Assembly (NCBI GenBank): GCA_934247225.1
Contig: CAKQJE010000001.1
Coordinates: 186,001 to 250,000, forward strand
Direction: 5' to 3'
DNA length: 64,000 nucleotides
From: an uncultured Clostridia bacterium
Lineage (GTDB): Bacteria > Bacillota > Clostridia > Christensenellales > Borkfalkiaceae
Under the pieces are notes generated by a model. It saw nothing but the letters and a program-made list of their open reading frames with translations, was not told where the DNA came from and ran no database searches. This document shows positions 49,446-59,122 of this stretch, one piece after another; position 1 is the stretch's first letter, and each line of letters starts with the position of its first letter. The translations under genes were made by a program, and so were the position numbers.

Positions 49446-51824
49446 ATGGACGCTTATAAAGATCTCAGAGACAACGGTCTCGAAACTCCCGAAAATATAA
49501 TAGTAAGTCCCGAAGTAAGGACGATTCCCATGGTTGCGCTCAGAGGCAAGGTTATTTTGCCGAGCGTGGCGACTTCGTTCGACGTCGGCAGAATTAAATC
49601 ACTTGCGGCGATCAACGCCGCCGTCGATACGGACGAAGCACTCATTTTCGTTTCCGCCCAGCGCGACGCGAAGGTGGAAGAACCGACCGAACGGGATTTA
49701 TGCACCGTCGGAACGGTTTGCAGGATAAGACATATAGCTCGTATGCCGGGCGACAACATAAGGGTTAATATCAACGCGCTTTACGCCGCGGAAATCATTT
49801 CTTACCACGAAAACGAGAATTATTTCCTCGTAACTGTCAAAGAACGTATCGCCGCCGACGCGGAAGAAGCCGAGACGGAAGCCTATTTCAGAGTAGTCAA
49901 AACCGAGCTTGCGAATTTTCTGAAATCGCCCGAAGTAAAGGTGAACAAGGACGTTTTCGCGACTATTCTCGCGCTCGACAAAGCCGAGGATTTCGTAAAC
50001 GCCGCTTCTTACAATATGAATTTCAAAGAGGGCGACAAGCAGCAGATTCTCGAATACACGAGCGTTAAAGACAAGCTTTACGCGTTTTTCAATTTCCTCG
50101 TTCACGAAATCGAGATAATAAAGACCGAAAAGGAGATTTCCGACAAGGTCAAGGCGAGCGTGGAGAAGAGCCAGAGAGAATATTATTTAAGAGAACGGCT
50201 CAAAGCCATTCACAGCGAACTCGGCGACGACGAGGACGAAAGAGAAAAGTTAAAACAGCGCATAATCGATAAAAAACTCCCGAAAGCAGTCGAAGAAAAG
50301 GCTTTGAAAGAGTTTTCGAGAATGGATAAAATGAGTCCGTCTTCTCCCGATTACACGGTGCTTTCGGGTTATCTCGATTGGATTCTGGATTTGCCGTTCA
50401 ACGAGGAGAGTAAGGACAGAGAAAGCCTTTCGGACGCTAAAAAAATACTCGAAGAAGACCATTACGGACTCGAAAAGGTCAAAGAAAGAATTATCGAATA
50501 TCTTGCCGTTTTGAAGCTTACGGGCAAAATCGGCGGGTCGATACTTTGCTTATACGGTCCTCCGGGAGTCGGTAAAACCTCGATCGCGAAGTCGGTCGCG
50601 CGCGCTCTGGACAGAAAATTCGTGAGAATGAGTCTCGGCGGCGTTAAGGACGAGGCGGAAATAAGAGGTCACAGAAAAACATACGTCGGCGCGATGCCGG
50701 GCAGAATTATTTACGCGATGAAAGAGGCGGGAACGGTAAACCCCGTTATCCTTCTCGACGAAATAGACAAGCTTTCGAGCGACCTTCGCGGCGATCCCGC
50801 AAGCGCGCTTTTGGAGGTTTTAGACCCCGAGCAGAACGTCGCTTTCAGAGATCGTTATCTCGAAATACCTTACGACCTCTCCAAAGTTCTGTTTATAACG
50901 ACGGCTAACTCGCTCGACACAATCCCCGCTCCGCTTCTTGACAGAATGGAAGTTCTGGAACTCAGCGGGTACACGAGAAACGAAAAATTCGAGATAGCAA
51001 AGCGTTATCTCGTACCCAAAGAAATAACTGAAAACGGACTCGATTCCGCTCGCCTTTCGTTTGAAGAAAATGCCGTTTATCGACTTATAGACGGGTTTAC
51101 GCGTGAAGCGGGCGTGAGAAACCTCGAAAGAGAGATAGGCTCGGTATGCCGCAAGATAGCGGCGAAAACCGCGGACGACAAACGCAAAAAGAAGATTAAG
51201 GTAAGCGAAAAGACGATCGAAGAACTTCTCGGCGCGGACAGATATTCTTATACGGACGAACTGAGAAACGACGAAGTGGGCTGCGCGACGGGACTTGCCT
51301 GGACGCAGGTCGGCGGAACTACGCTTCCCGTGGAGGTCGCGCTGTATCCGGGGAAAGGAAATCTTAACTTAACGGGTAAACTCGGCGACGTCATGCAGGA
51401 AAGCGCGAAAATCGCCCTTACCTATGTTAAACTTCATGCAAAAGAGCTTGAAATCGACCCGAAGAAATTCGAGGAATACGACGTGCATATTCACGTTCCG
51501 GAGGGGGCGACTCCCAAAGACGGACCGAGCGCGGGCGTGACGCTGACAACGGCTATCGCTTCGGCGTTTACGGATAAAAAGGTGCGCGGAGATATCGCGA
51601 TGACGGGAGAAGTTACCCTTCGCGGCAAAGTGCTTCCTATCGGCGGGCTTAAAGAAAAATCGCTTGCGGCGTTCCGTCTCGGTATCAAAAACGTAATTAT
51701 ACCCAGGCAAAACGTCAAGGATCTCGAAGAAATCCCCGCCAACATAAGAAACGAAATGAAGTTTATTCCCGTTTCGACGGTCACGGAAGTTCTGGACGAA
51801 GCGATCCGCGGGGTGAACATTTAA
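49446..51824 (+). CDS. lon: ATP-dependent protease Lon (LonA)
   Basis: 792 residues, full length. N-terminal substrate-binding domain from IPMVALRGKVILPSVATSF, AAA+ module with Walker A GPPGVGKTS (about residue 371) and Walker B VILLDEIDK, and the protease domain with PKDGPSAGVT (catalytic Ser about 694) and GGLKEKSLAAFR (catalytic Lys). Degrades misfolded and regulatory proteins. ATG follows AAAAGGAG. Followed by engB, as in Bacillus. Confidence 0.98.
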   Translation: MDAYKDLRDNGLETPENIIVSPEVRTIPMVALRGKVILPSVATSFDVGRIKSLAAINAAVDTDEALIFVSAQRDAKVEEPTERDLCTVGTVCRIRHIARMPGDNIRVNINALYAAEIISYHENENYFLVTVKERIAADAEEAETEAYFRVVKTELANFLKSPEVKVNKDVFATILALDKAEDFVNAASYNMNFKEGDKQQILEYTSVKDKLYAFFNFLVHEIEIIKTEKEISDKVKASVEKSQREYYLRERLKAIHSELGDDEDEREKLKQRIIDKKLPKAVEEKALKEFSRMDKMSPSSPDYTVLSGYLDWILDLPFNEESKDRESLSDAKKILEEDHYGLEKVKERIIEYLAVLKLTGKIGGSILCLYGPPGVGKTSIAKSVARALDRKFVRMSLGGVKDEAEIRGHRKTYVGAMPGRIIYAMKEAGTVNPVILLDEIDKLSSDLRGDPASALLEVLDPEQNVAFRDRYLEIPYDLSKVLFITTANSLDTIPAPLLDRMEVLELSGYTRNEKFEIAKRYLVPKEITENGLDSARLSFEENAVYRLIDGFTREAGVRNLEREIGSVCRKIAAKTADDKRKKKIKVSEKTIEELLGADRYSYTDELRNDEVGCATGLAWTQVGGTTLPVEVALYPGKGNLNLTGKLGDVMQESAKIALTYVKLHAKELEIDPKKFEEYDVHIHVPEGATPKDGPSAGVTLTTAIASAFTDKKVRGDIAMTGEVTLRGKVLPIGGLKEKSLAAFRLGIKNVIIPRQNVKDLEEIPANIRNEMKFIPVSTVTEVLDEAIRGVNI

Positions 51825-51898
51825 TTTAAATCGTCAGTTCGCCTAAATCGTCTGTTCGCCGAAAAACGGCAAAACGCAAGGAAAAATTGAGGAAGATT

Positions 51899-52567
51899 AT
51901 GGTAATAAAAAACGCAACGTTTATAACCTCGGCGGCTTCGCCGTCGCAGTTCATAAAGCCCGATAAGCCGATCATTGCAGTGGTCGGCAAATCGAACGTG
52001 GGGAAGAGTTCGTTCATAAATATGCTTGCGAACCAGAAGAAACTCGCGAAGACTTCGGACACCCCCGGGCGCACAAGGCTTGTGAACTATTTCGATTTCG
52101 GCGAGTTCGTGCTTGCGGATCTCCCCGGTTACGGCTACGCGAAAGTTTCCAAAGGCGAAAAGGAAAAGTGGGGCGTTACGATGCAGAAGTTTTTCGAGGA
52201 TAAATCCAACGCGAACTATGTTTTTTCGCTCGTGGATATCCGCCACAAACCCACCGCGGACGACGTAACTATGGTCAACTTTTTGCATTCGTGCGCGTTT
52301 TCGTTCAGTTTCATCGCCACCAAAGCCGACAAACTTTCGAGAATGCAGGTAAAAAAGAACGTGGAAGACATCGCGAGATTTTTTGCCGTAACAAAGCAGA
52401 ACGTAATCGCCGTTTCCTCGCAGACGAGGCAGGGCAAAGAAGAGGTTCTCGCCAAACTTGACGAAATTTTAAATAATATCGCCCTTTACGGGTCTTCGAC
52501 CGACGAAGAAATCGACGAGGAAGCCGACGATAAAACAAACCTTGCGGAGGAAGAAAATGAAGAATAA
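51899..52567 (+). CDS. engB: ribosome-assembly GTPase EngB (YsxC)
   Basis: 222 residues. G1 is GKSNVGKSS, switch region TSDTPGRTRLVNYF, G3 DLPGYGYAKVSKGEKEKW and G4 TKADKLSR. YsxC is needed for 50S assembly. Start at 51899 after GAGGAAG; the frame could begin 12 bp earlier at a TTG overlapping that site, which is less likely. The C terminus is an acidic tail (STDEEIDEEADDKTNLAEEE). It overlaps the next gene by 11 bp. Confidence 0.95.
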   Translation: MVIKNATFITSAASPSQFIKPDKPIIAVVGKSNVGKSSFINMLANQKKLAKTSDTPGRTRLVNYFDFGEFVLADLPGYGYAKVSKGEKEKWGVTMQKFFEDKSNANYVFSLVDIRHKPTADDVTMVNFLHSCAFSFSFIATKADKLSRMQVKKNVEDIARFFAVTKQNVIAVSSQTRQGKEEVLAKLDEILNNIALYGSSTDEEIDEEADDKTNLAEEENEE

Positions 52568-52742
52568 AAGCGGCGCGGGTATGATTTTCCGCGTTTTGTC
52601 GATAGTTTTTTATGTTCTCGCAGCGATATTGTTCTTTATGCGAGACAGCGAAAACGGTTTCACGACGTATGCCGTAATTTCGCTTGCGGTCGGCGCGGTT
52701 TTCAGTTCGGTATCGGCGGCGATAGCCTTGAAGAACAAGTAA
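52557..52742 (+). CDS. small two-helix membrane protein
   Basis: 61 residues with two hydrophobic helices (MIFRVLSIVFYVLAAILFF and YAVISLAVGAVFSSVSAAIA) joined by RDSENGFTT. ATG at 52557 with GGAGGAAG inside the end of engB, so probably translated with it. I know no family. Confidence 0.7.
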   Translation: MKNKSGAGMIFRVLSIVFYVLAAILFFMRDSENGFTTYAVISLAVGAVFSSVSAAIALKNK

Positions 52743-52797
52743 AAGGACGCCGAAAACAACGAAGACGACGCAAAGAAATAAAAAACGAAATATAAAA

Positions 52798-52850
52798 AGT
52801 CAAAACATCCGAAAACGATTTTCCGCTAAGTTCGATGTTTTGGCTTTTTG
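52798..52850 (+). terminator. terminator of the lon-engB unit
   Basis: 12-bp stem (52798-52809 with 52834-52845, one G-T pair) followed by TTTTTG; a second hairpin follows at 52926. Confidence 0.6.
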
Positions 52851-52925
52851 TTTTCTTCCGTTTTTTGTTCGCCGTCGTTCGCAACGCCTTCTGTAATGGA
52901 CGAATGTAAGGGTAAACTACGAAAT

Positions 52926-52956
52926 AAAAGCCTTTTCCGAGGGGAAAAGGCTTTTT
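52926..52956. terminator. bidirectional terminator
   Basis: 13-bp stem AAAAGCCTTTTCC/GGAAAAGGCTTTT with loop GAGG and T runs on both strands; serves the convergent LRR gene as well. Confidence 0.8.
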
Positions 52957-52999
52957 CGAGCGTTTCATATATGTTTTTGAAAGATTTATATTTGAGTGA

Positions 53000-55900
53000 T
53001 TATGCTGTTTCGTTGCCGTTTTTATCGAGCTTTCCGTCCGAGCAGTAAACAATGTAATCGTCCGTGTCGGTATCCCAATATAACCCTTTATCCATAGATT
53101 CCCATTCGAATTTTGTTCCCGTGAAATTTATTCGGGTTAATTTTTTGCAACCGCGAAGAAAATCGGCGTCGATGTACAGTAAATTGCGGGAAATCGTTAT
53201 GCTCGTGAGATTGCTGCATCCCGAAAATGCTCCGACAGACATTGTCGTGACGTTGTTCGGGATAATAACGTTTGTCAGTCCCTTACAATCGGCGAACGTA
53301 TGACCTCCTATGGCTGTGATGTTGTCGGGGATTTCGATATTTGTTAATTCGTTGCGACCTCTGAACACGTTGCCGCCGATTTCCGTCACGCTTCCGTCCG
53401 CGGGGATAACGAAGTTTTTAAAGACTGCGATAAGTGTTTTTTCGTATTTATCGATTAAACAATTATCTTTGACGTAATATTTTCGATTTTTATCCGAAAC
53501 GGTTATATCTTCAAGATTTACGCAACCGGCAAACGCGGTGAAAGAAATGAATGTTATATTGCTCGGAATATAAACGTTTTTGAGTCCGAAGCAATTATAA
53601 AAAGCATTTACAATACTCGTAACGCTTCCGTCTTCCGGGATAACGCTGTTTTTACAACCTAAAATAAGTTTTTTTGTCTCTTTTTCGATTAAACAGTTGT
53701 CTTTGCCGATATAAATTTTGTTTTCCGTAGATACGATTATTTCCTCCAGCGAACCGCATCCTTCGAATGCGGCGTAATCGATACTTGTCACGTTTTCGGG
53801 AATATAAAGCTTTTTAAGTTTCGTGCAGTTCGAAAACGCGTTATATTCGATACTTGTTAAACTGTTCGGGAAAGAGATGTCCGCAAGCTTAACGCAATCG
53901 GAAAACATTTTTCCCGATATTTTCGACAAATTGTCGGGAAGCGTAACGCTTTCGAGGTTTTCGCACCCCGAAAACACGCATCCGCCGATGTTTTCCGCAC
54001 TGTTTGGCAGTGTAATTTGTTTAAGGCTTTCGCAACCCGAAAACGCAAAATCGCCTATAATTTCGAGTTTATCGGAAAAATAGATGTTTTCAAGATCCGT
54101 GCAACCCGAAAATGCATAATCGTCGATTGCGGTTACGGTTTCGGGAATATAAATACCCGTTAATCCCGCACAATTATAGAATGCTTTTTTTCCGATACGC
54201 GTAACGCTTCCGTCTGTCGGAATAATGCTGTTTTTACAGCCGAGAATAAGCGTTTTGGTAGTTTTATCGACAAGGCAGTTGTTCGTGCCGTCGTAGTTTC
54301 TGTTTTTCTTCGATACTATTATTCTTTCTATGCCGCTGCAATTTGCAAAAGCGTTCGGTTCGATATTCGTTACATCGTCGGATATGATTATGCTTTTTAA
54401 ATTGTAACAATTATAAAACGCGTTTTCTCCGATACTTGTTACTCTGTCGGAAATAGTTATGTCCGTTAAGGCGATACAGCCGTTGAACGCATCTGTCTCG
54501 ATGACTTTCACGGTATCGGGCATAGTTACGCTTGTTAAGTTTTTGCAACCGTAAAACGTTCCGTCTTCGATTGTTCTTACGCCGTACGGGATATCGACGC
54601 TTGTTAAACTTTCGCAGCCAGAAAAAGCGTTGTTATGAATAACCGTTACGTTGTTCGGGATAGTTATATTTTCCAGACTGCCGCAGCCGTAGAAAGCGTA
54701 ATTGATTATTTCCCGCAAATTTTCAGGCAAACGGATATTTTTAAGACTGCCGCAATTTTGGAATGCGCCGTAACCTAAATTATTAAGACTGTCGGGAAGA
54801 GAGATATTCGTCAGATTGACGCAATCGCTGAACGCCAGATTGCCGATTTTCGTAACCCCTTCGGGAATGGCTATGCTTTTTAAGTCTGAGCAGCCGTCAA
54901 AAGCCTGATCTGCGATTTCAATTATGCTGTCTGCGGGAATAACGCTGTTTTTACAGCCGAGGACAAGTGTTTTGCCGTCTTTTTTGATCAGACAGTTGTT
55001 TATGCTTTTATAAATCTTGTTTCCGGACTCGACTTCTATCTTTTCCAAACCCGAACAACCGACGAAAGCATTGGAAGCGATTTCTCTTATGCTTGCGGGA
55101 ATCGTAATGCTCGTCAGTCCGCTGCAATCCTTGAATGCGGCGTAATCGATTTTGATAACGCTTCCGTCATTCGGGATAACGCTGTTTTTGCAGCCCCAAA
55201 CAAGTTTTTTTGTTCGTTTTTCTATCAGACAATTATTTATGCCGACATACTTTTCATTGTTTTCGGAAACCTTTATTTCTTTCATACTTTTACAGTTGCC
55301 GAATGTGAATGAGTCTATGTCAGATACTTTTGCGGGGATCGTAACGCTTGTAAGACTGCCGCAACCGCTGAACGCGCCGAAGCCGATTTTTGTCACGCTG
55401 TCGGGAATGTTTATGCTTGTAAGATATTTACAATTATGAAAAGCATAATCGCCGATAGACGTTATACCGTTCGGAATAACGATGTGCTTTATCAAAAGGT
55501 CTGCAAATGCTTTTTCTCCGATCTGCGTTACGGCTATGCCTTCGTAAGACTCGGGGATTACGATCGTTTGCGGCAGACGTGCGGTCGGATACGACGGATA
55601 GATCGGGCTAACGGCATATGTTCCGTCGCTTAAAAGCGTGTAAGTAAAGAAATCGAGACCGTTCGGTTCGACGGTATTGCAACGGGTGCAAATTCCGTCT
55701 ACGAAGTTATGCTCGGGGGAGATTGTTGTCTGTCGGACAAGAATTTTATTACATCTCGAACAGTGTTTTCCTTCTGTCAATCCGGATGTTTCGCAGGTTG
55801 CGGGAACGGCTTCGTCAATTGCCTCTACGTGAGAGTAATCGCCGCCTTCAAAAGTCCGCTCGCTTCTTGCTCCGCACGAACAGGAAAGATAGTAAACTGC

Positions 55901-56080
55901 TTTTGTATAGCACGTTGCTTGCGTTTTCAAATATTTTTCGTCAATGTTTTTTTCGAACTCGTGACTGTGAGAACCGCTGTTTTCTCCGCCTTTCGAAAAA
56001 GCGGTCTGACCGAGTATCGGGATAAGGCATAGCGCTATCGCGAAAACGATTGACAGAATTGGTACGAGAAACTTTTTCAT
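53000..56080 (-). CDS. exported BspA-like protein with about 30 LRR_5 repeats
   Basis: 1026 residues. Signal peptide MKKFLVPILSIVFAIALCL, then a Cys/His-rich region (residues about 40-140; YLSCSCGARSE, GKHCSRCNK, HNFVDGICTRCN). From about 175 to the end come Treponema/BspA-type LRR units of the form AFxxCxxLxxIxIPxxVTxI. Five copies of a 40-residue module with NNCLIxKxTKxLxxGCKN and SVIPxDGSV interrupt the run. No anchor is visible at the C terminus, so it may be secreted or held by its repeats. Such proteins bind host or surface ligands; the target is unknown. It starts after AAGGAGAA and has a strong promoter. Confidence 0.88.
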   Translation of the reverse strand: MKKFLVPILSIVFAIALCLIPILGQTAFSKGGENSGSHSHEFEKNIDEKYLKTQATCYTKAVYYLSCSCGARSERTFEGGDYSHVEAIDEAVPATCETSGLTEGKHCSRCNKILVRQTTISPEHNFVDGICTRCNTVEPNGLDFFTYTLLSDGTYAVSPIYPSYPTARLPQTIVIPESYEGIAVTQIGEKAFADLLIKHIVIPNGITSIGDYAFHNCKYLTSINIPDSVTKIGFGAFSGCGSLTSVTIPAKVSDIDSFTFGNCKSMKEIKVSENNEKYVGINNCLIEKRTKKLVWGCKNSVIPNDGSVIKIDYAAFKDCSGLTSITIPASIREIASNAFVGCSGLEKIEVESGNKIYKSINNCLIKKDGKTLVLGCKNSVIPADSIIEIADQAFDGCSDLKSIAIPEGVTKIGNLAFSDCVNLTNISLPDSLNNLGYGAFQNCGSLKNIRLPENLREIINYAFYGCGSLENITIPNNVTVIHNNAFSGCESLTSVDIPYGVRTIEDGTFYGCKNLTSVTMPDTVKVIETDAFNGCIALTDITISDRVTSIGENAFYNCYNLKSIIISDDVTNIEPNAFANCSGIERIIVSKKNRNYDGTNNCLVDKTTKTLILGCKNSIIPTDGSVTRIGKKAFYNCAGLTGIYIPETVTAIDDYAFSGCTDLENIYFSDKLEIIGDFAFSGCESLKQITLPNSAENIGGCVFSGCENLESVTLPDNLSKISGKMFSDCVKLADISFPNSLTSIEYNAFSNCTKLKKLYIPENVTSIDYAAFEGCGSLEEIIVSTENKIYIGKDNCLIEKETKKLILGCKNSVIPEDGSVTSIVNAFYNCFGLKNVYIPSNITFISFTAFAGCVNLEDITVSDKNRKYYVKDNCLIDKYEKTLIAVFKNFVIPADGSVTEIGGNVFRGRNELTNIEIPDNITAIGGHTFADCKGLTNVIIPNNVTTMSVGAFSGCSNLTSITISRNLLYIDADFLRGCKKLTRINFTGTKFEWESMDKGLYWDTDTDDYIVYCSDGKLDKNGNETA

Positions 56081-56160
56081 AGTAATTCTCCTTAGAAAAA
56101 TTGACGTTGCATTTTGTATTGTCGATGAATTTGCGGTCGTGTTTGCATCGTCCCGAATTC

Positions 56161-56189
56161 ATTCTATCATAACATTATATGATTGTCAA
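56161..56189 (-). promoter_or_regulatory. sigma-A promoter of the LRR gene
   Basis: Minus strand TTGACA (56189-56184), 17 bp, TAGAAT (56166-56161). Confidence 0.75.
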
Positions 56190-56275
56190 TATGCAAATGA
56201 ACGAAAGTTTAAATTTTTCGCAGACGTTCTTAGCCGATAAGAAAGAAAAATTTTAAAAAATATGCGTTAAAACGC

Positions 56276-56304
56276 TTGCGTTTTTTCGGATAAAGTATTA
56301 AAAT
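56276..56304 (+). promoter_or_regulatory. promoter of the lysine riboswitch transcript
   Basis: TTGCGT (56276-56281), 17 bp, TAAAAT (56299-56304). Confidence 0.5.
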
Positions 56305-56354
56305 GCTCGTATCGAGAGAACGGAGACGTTCTTTTTAATAAAAAATCAAAATTT

Positions 56355-56520
56355 GAGATAGAGGCGCAGGGCTTAAAAGTAGCTCTCGTTCAGACCTGTC
56401 GAAGGGGAACGAGAAGGAAAGGAAGTCTTGCCGAAACCGTTGCGTGTTCGCACCTCGCAACAGGTTGGGCGTCGGTAAAACATATCGACGACTGTCGCTT
56501 TTTTAAGCGGAGAGCTATCG
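56355..56520 (+). ncRNA. lysine riboswitch (L box)
   Basis: GAGATAGAGGCGC at the 5' side and GGAGAGCTATC at the 3' side form P1; between them are AGTAGCTC, GAAGGAAAGG, CTTGCCGAAA, GGTTGGGCGTCGG and CGACGACTGTCGC, the conserved blocks of the lysine riboswitch core. It is followed at once by a terminator, so lysine binding should stop transcription. This identifies lysine as the likely substrate of the downstream transporter. Confidence 0.93.
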
Positions 56521-56537
56521 TGATATTGGCGGATTTT

Positions 56538-56578
56538 TCCCGCGGGTATTGCTTTGTGGCTTTCCCGCGGGATTTTTT
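56538..56578 (+). terminator. riboswitch expression-platform terminator
   Basis: 9-bp stem TCCCGCGGG/CCCGCGGGA followed by six T. Confidence 0.9.
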
Positions 56579-56621
56579 ATCGAAATTTTTATTTATCGAG
56601 ATTTTTTTCGGAGGTATACAA

Positions 56622-58286
56622 ATGAAAAAAACGCGTAATCTGATTTTAATTCTGACGCTCGTTTTCCTTGTTTTTTCCTGCACGGGTTGCGGGGGCGGAA
56701 ACAAGGCTGAACTCACTTACGTCGACCTTGTCAATAACGACACGGGTTTCACCGCGACCGACGCGGACGTAGCCATTTCCATAGGTCTTGCCAAAGGCAA
56801 CGTCTATAAGGATAAAATGAATCAGTTCCTCGATAAACTCTCTGCCGAAGAGCAGGAAGAGATTATGGGCGGGATTATCGATATTTTAAACGACGAAACG
56901 GCGACGTTCACCCCGCGTTACGATTTTTCTTCCGCAGACGGCGGAGTTCTGAAAGTCGGTATGGAATGCGCTTACGAGCCTTACAATTGGACGCAGGACG
57001 ACGATAGAAACGGCGCGCTTCCGATAGCCAATTTAAATGGCAAATACGCCAACGGTTACGACGTTCAGATAGCCGCTATGGTCGCCGCTTCGATGAATAT
57101 GACTATCGAAATTTATCAATACGAATGGGAAAGTCTTATCCCCGCGGTAAACAGCTCCGCGCTCGACGCGATCGTTGCGGGAATGAGTCCTACGGAAGAG
57201 AGAAAAAAAGAGATAGATTTCACGACCCCTTATTATCGTTCGACGCTCGTCGTCGTAACGCGCGAGGGTTCGGTTATCGCGGACGCGAAATCCCTGGCGG
57301 AAATCGATAAAGAGGGCGTAAAGGTTGCGGGTCAACCCGGAACGTTCCACCTTACCGCGCTCAAAACTCAGACGAGCAATCTTACGGTTATCGACAGCCT
57401 TGCGACGTTCGTAGATATGCGAATGGCGTTGGAAGCGGGAACGATCGACGGATACGTCGCCGAAAGACCTACCGCGAACGCCGTTTGCAACGCAAAGCAG
57501 AACGACGACGAGGGATTTTTCGTTTCGGTCGGCAATATTTTGAAAACTTATTGGAAGGATTTCTTAAAAGGTATCGGTTACACGCTTTCGATCGCGCTTA
57601 TCTCCACCGTCGCGGGGCTTCTTATCGGGCTTATAATAGGCGTCGTGAGAACCATTCCGCGTTCGAAAAAGAAGTGGGTCGCGGCTATTCAGAAAATCGT
57701 CGACGTAATTCTTTCGGTATATATCGAAGTGTTCAGAGGAACGCCGATGATGGTTCAGGCTATGGTCATTTATTGGGGATACGCGTTCGCGACTGGCGGA
57801 AACACTTTCAATCTGTTCTTGTCCGCGCTCATAATCGTTTCGATAAACACGGGCGCGTATATTGCGGAAATCGTCAGAGGCGGCATTATTTCCATAGACA
57901 AAGGTCAGTTCGAAGGCGCGAGGGCGCTCGGTATGGGACACGTCGCGACGATGGTTCACGTAATACTTCCGCAGGTTATAAGAAACATTCTTCCCGCCGT
58001 TTCGAACGAATTCGTGATCAATATCAAAGATACTTCGGTTCTGAACGTAATCGGCGTTACGGAGCTGTATTTCTTCACGAACGTAATCGTCAAGCAGACC
58101 TACAAAAACTTCCCGATTTACTTTATCTGCTGCGTGATTTATTTCATAATGACGTTCACGATAACAAGACTTTTAAGACTTGTCGAAAAGCTTCTTGCCG
58201 GCAAGGATAATTACACGATCTGCGGTTCGCAAAGCGACTCCGCGTCTATGATAAAAGTTACGAAGGAGGGAATTCCCAATGACTGA
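56622..58286 (+). CDS. lysine ABC transporter, fused substrate-binding protein and permease
   Basis: 554 residues. MKKTRNLILILTLVFLVFSC then TGCGGG is a lipoprotein signal. Residues about 25-320 are an SBP_bac_3 domain; about 330-545 are an inner-membrane permease (FLKGIGYTLSIALISTVAGL, EVFRGTPMMVQAMVIYW, and the EAA-like FEGARALGMGHVATM). The piece LTYVDLVNNDTGFTATDADV through LSAEEQEEIM, normally at the end of this binding-protein type, stands before GGVLKVGMECAYEPYNWTQ, so the domain appears circularly permuted. ATG at 56622 after CGGAGG. The lysine riboswitch upstream gives the substrate; an ATPase gene follows with an 8-bp overlap. Confidence 0.9.
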   Translation: MKKTRNLILILTLVFLVFSCTGCGGGNKAELTYVDLVNNDTGFTATDADVAISIGLAKGNVYKDKMNQFLDKLSAEEQEEIMGGIIDILNDETATFTPRYDFSSADGGVLKVGMECAYEPYNWTQDDDRNGALPIANLNGKYANGYDVQIAAMVAASMNMTIEIYQYEWESLIPAVNSSALDAIVAGMSPTEERKKEIDFTTPYYRSTLVVVTREGSVIADAKSLAEIDKEGVKVAGQPGTFHLTALKTQTSNLTVIDSLATFVDMRMALEAGTIDGYVAERPTANAVCNAKQNDDEGFFVSVGNILKTYWKDFLKGIGYTLSIALISTVAGLLIGLIIGVVRTIPRSKKKWVAAIQKIVDVILSVYIEVFRGTPMMVQAMVIYWGYAFATGGNTFNLFLSALIIVSINTGAYIAEIVRGGIISIDKGQFEGARALGMGHVATMVHVILPQVIRNILPAVSNEFVINIKDTSVLNVIGVTELYFFTNVIVKQTYKNFPIYFICCVIYFIMTFTITRLLRLVEKLLAGKDNYTICGSQSDSASMIKVTKEGIPND

Positions 58287-59025
58287 GAGTATTATTAAAA
58301 TCATCAATCTGAGAAAATCGTTCGGCGATCACGAAGTTTTAAAAGGCGTCGATCTGGACGTGAAAAAGGGCGAAGTCGTTTCGGTTATCGGGGCTTCGGG
58401 TTCGGGCAAAAGCACGATGCTTCGTTGCATAAATCTTCTCGAAACGCCGAGCGGCGGCGAGATTTTATATAACGGAAACAGCATTCTTGCGCCCGATTTC
58501 GACCTCGCTTCTTACCGCGCGAAAGTCGGAATGGTGTTCCAGCAGTTCAATTTGTTCAACAATATGAACGTGTTGAAAAACTGCGTTATAGGGCAGGTGA
58601 AAGTTTTAAAGCGCACAAAAGAGGAAGCCGAAAAAATCGCGCTCGAATATCTCGGCAAAGTGGGAATGAGCGCGTTTATCAACGCTCGCCCCGCTCAGCT
58701 TTCGGGCGGACAGAAACAAAGGGTCGCGATAGCGAGGGCGCTTGCGATGAATCCCGACGTGCTTTTGTTCGACGAACCCACTTCCGCGCTCGATCCCGAA
58801 ATGGTAGGCGAAGTTTTGTCGGTAATGAAAGAACTCGCGAAAACGGGACTCACGATGATCGTCGTAACGCACGAAATGCAGTTCGCGAAAGACGTTTCTT
58901 CGAGAGTAGTGTTTATGGACGGCGGCTACGTCGCCGAAGACAATTCGCCCGAAGTTATTTTCAACGAACCCGAAAACCAGAGAACGAAAGAATTTTTGTA
59001 CAGGGTTTTAAACAAGGATATCTGA
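58279..59025 (+). CDS. amino-acid ABC transporter ATP-binding protein
   Basis: 248 residues of the GlnQ/HisP type. Walker A is GASGSGKST, the Q-loop lies in VFQQFNLFNNMNVL, the signature is LSGGQKQRVAIARAL and Walker B with the catalytic Glu is VLLFDEPTSALDPE. It powers the fused lysine transporter whose gene it overlaps by 8 bp. Confidence 0.97.
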   Translation: MTESIIKIINLRKSFGDHEVLKGVDLDVKKGEVVSVIGASGSGKSTMLRCINLLETPSGGEILYNGNSILAPDFDLASYRAKVGMVFQQFNLFNNMNVLKNCVIGQVKVLKRTKEEAEKIALEYLGKVGMSAFINARPAQLSGGQKQRVAIARALAMNPDVLLFDEPTSALDPEMVGEVLSVMKELAKTGLTMIVVTHEMQFAKDVSSRVVFMDGGYVAEDNSPEVIFNEPENQRTKEFLYRVLNKDI

Positions 59026-59059
59026 TTATCTGTTTTTATAACGATTTTTTTATCGATAA

Positions 59060-59110
59060 AAAGCGGCGGCAGCGGGGAAAATTGCTAAAATTTTTCCCGC
59101 TGCCGCCTTT
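59060..59110. terminator. bidirectional terminator
   Basis: 12-bp stem GGCGGCAGCGGG (59065-59076)/CCCGCTGCCGCC (59096-59107) with an additional A/T inner stem. On the minus strand it ends in CTTTTTAT after the gene at 59123. Confidence 0.8.
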
Positions 59111-59122
59111 AAAATTTATCGG

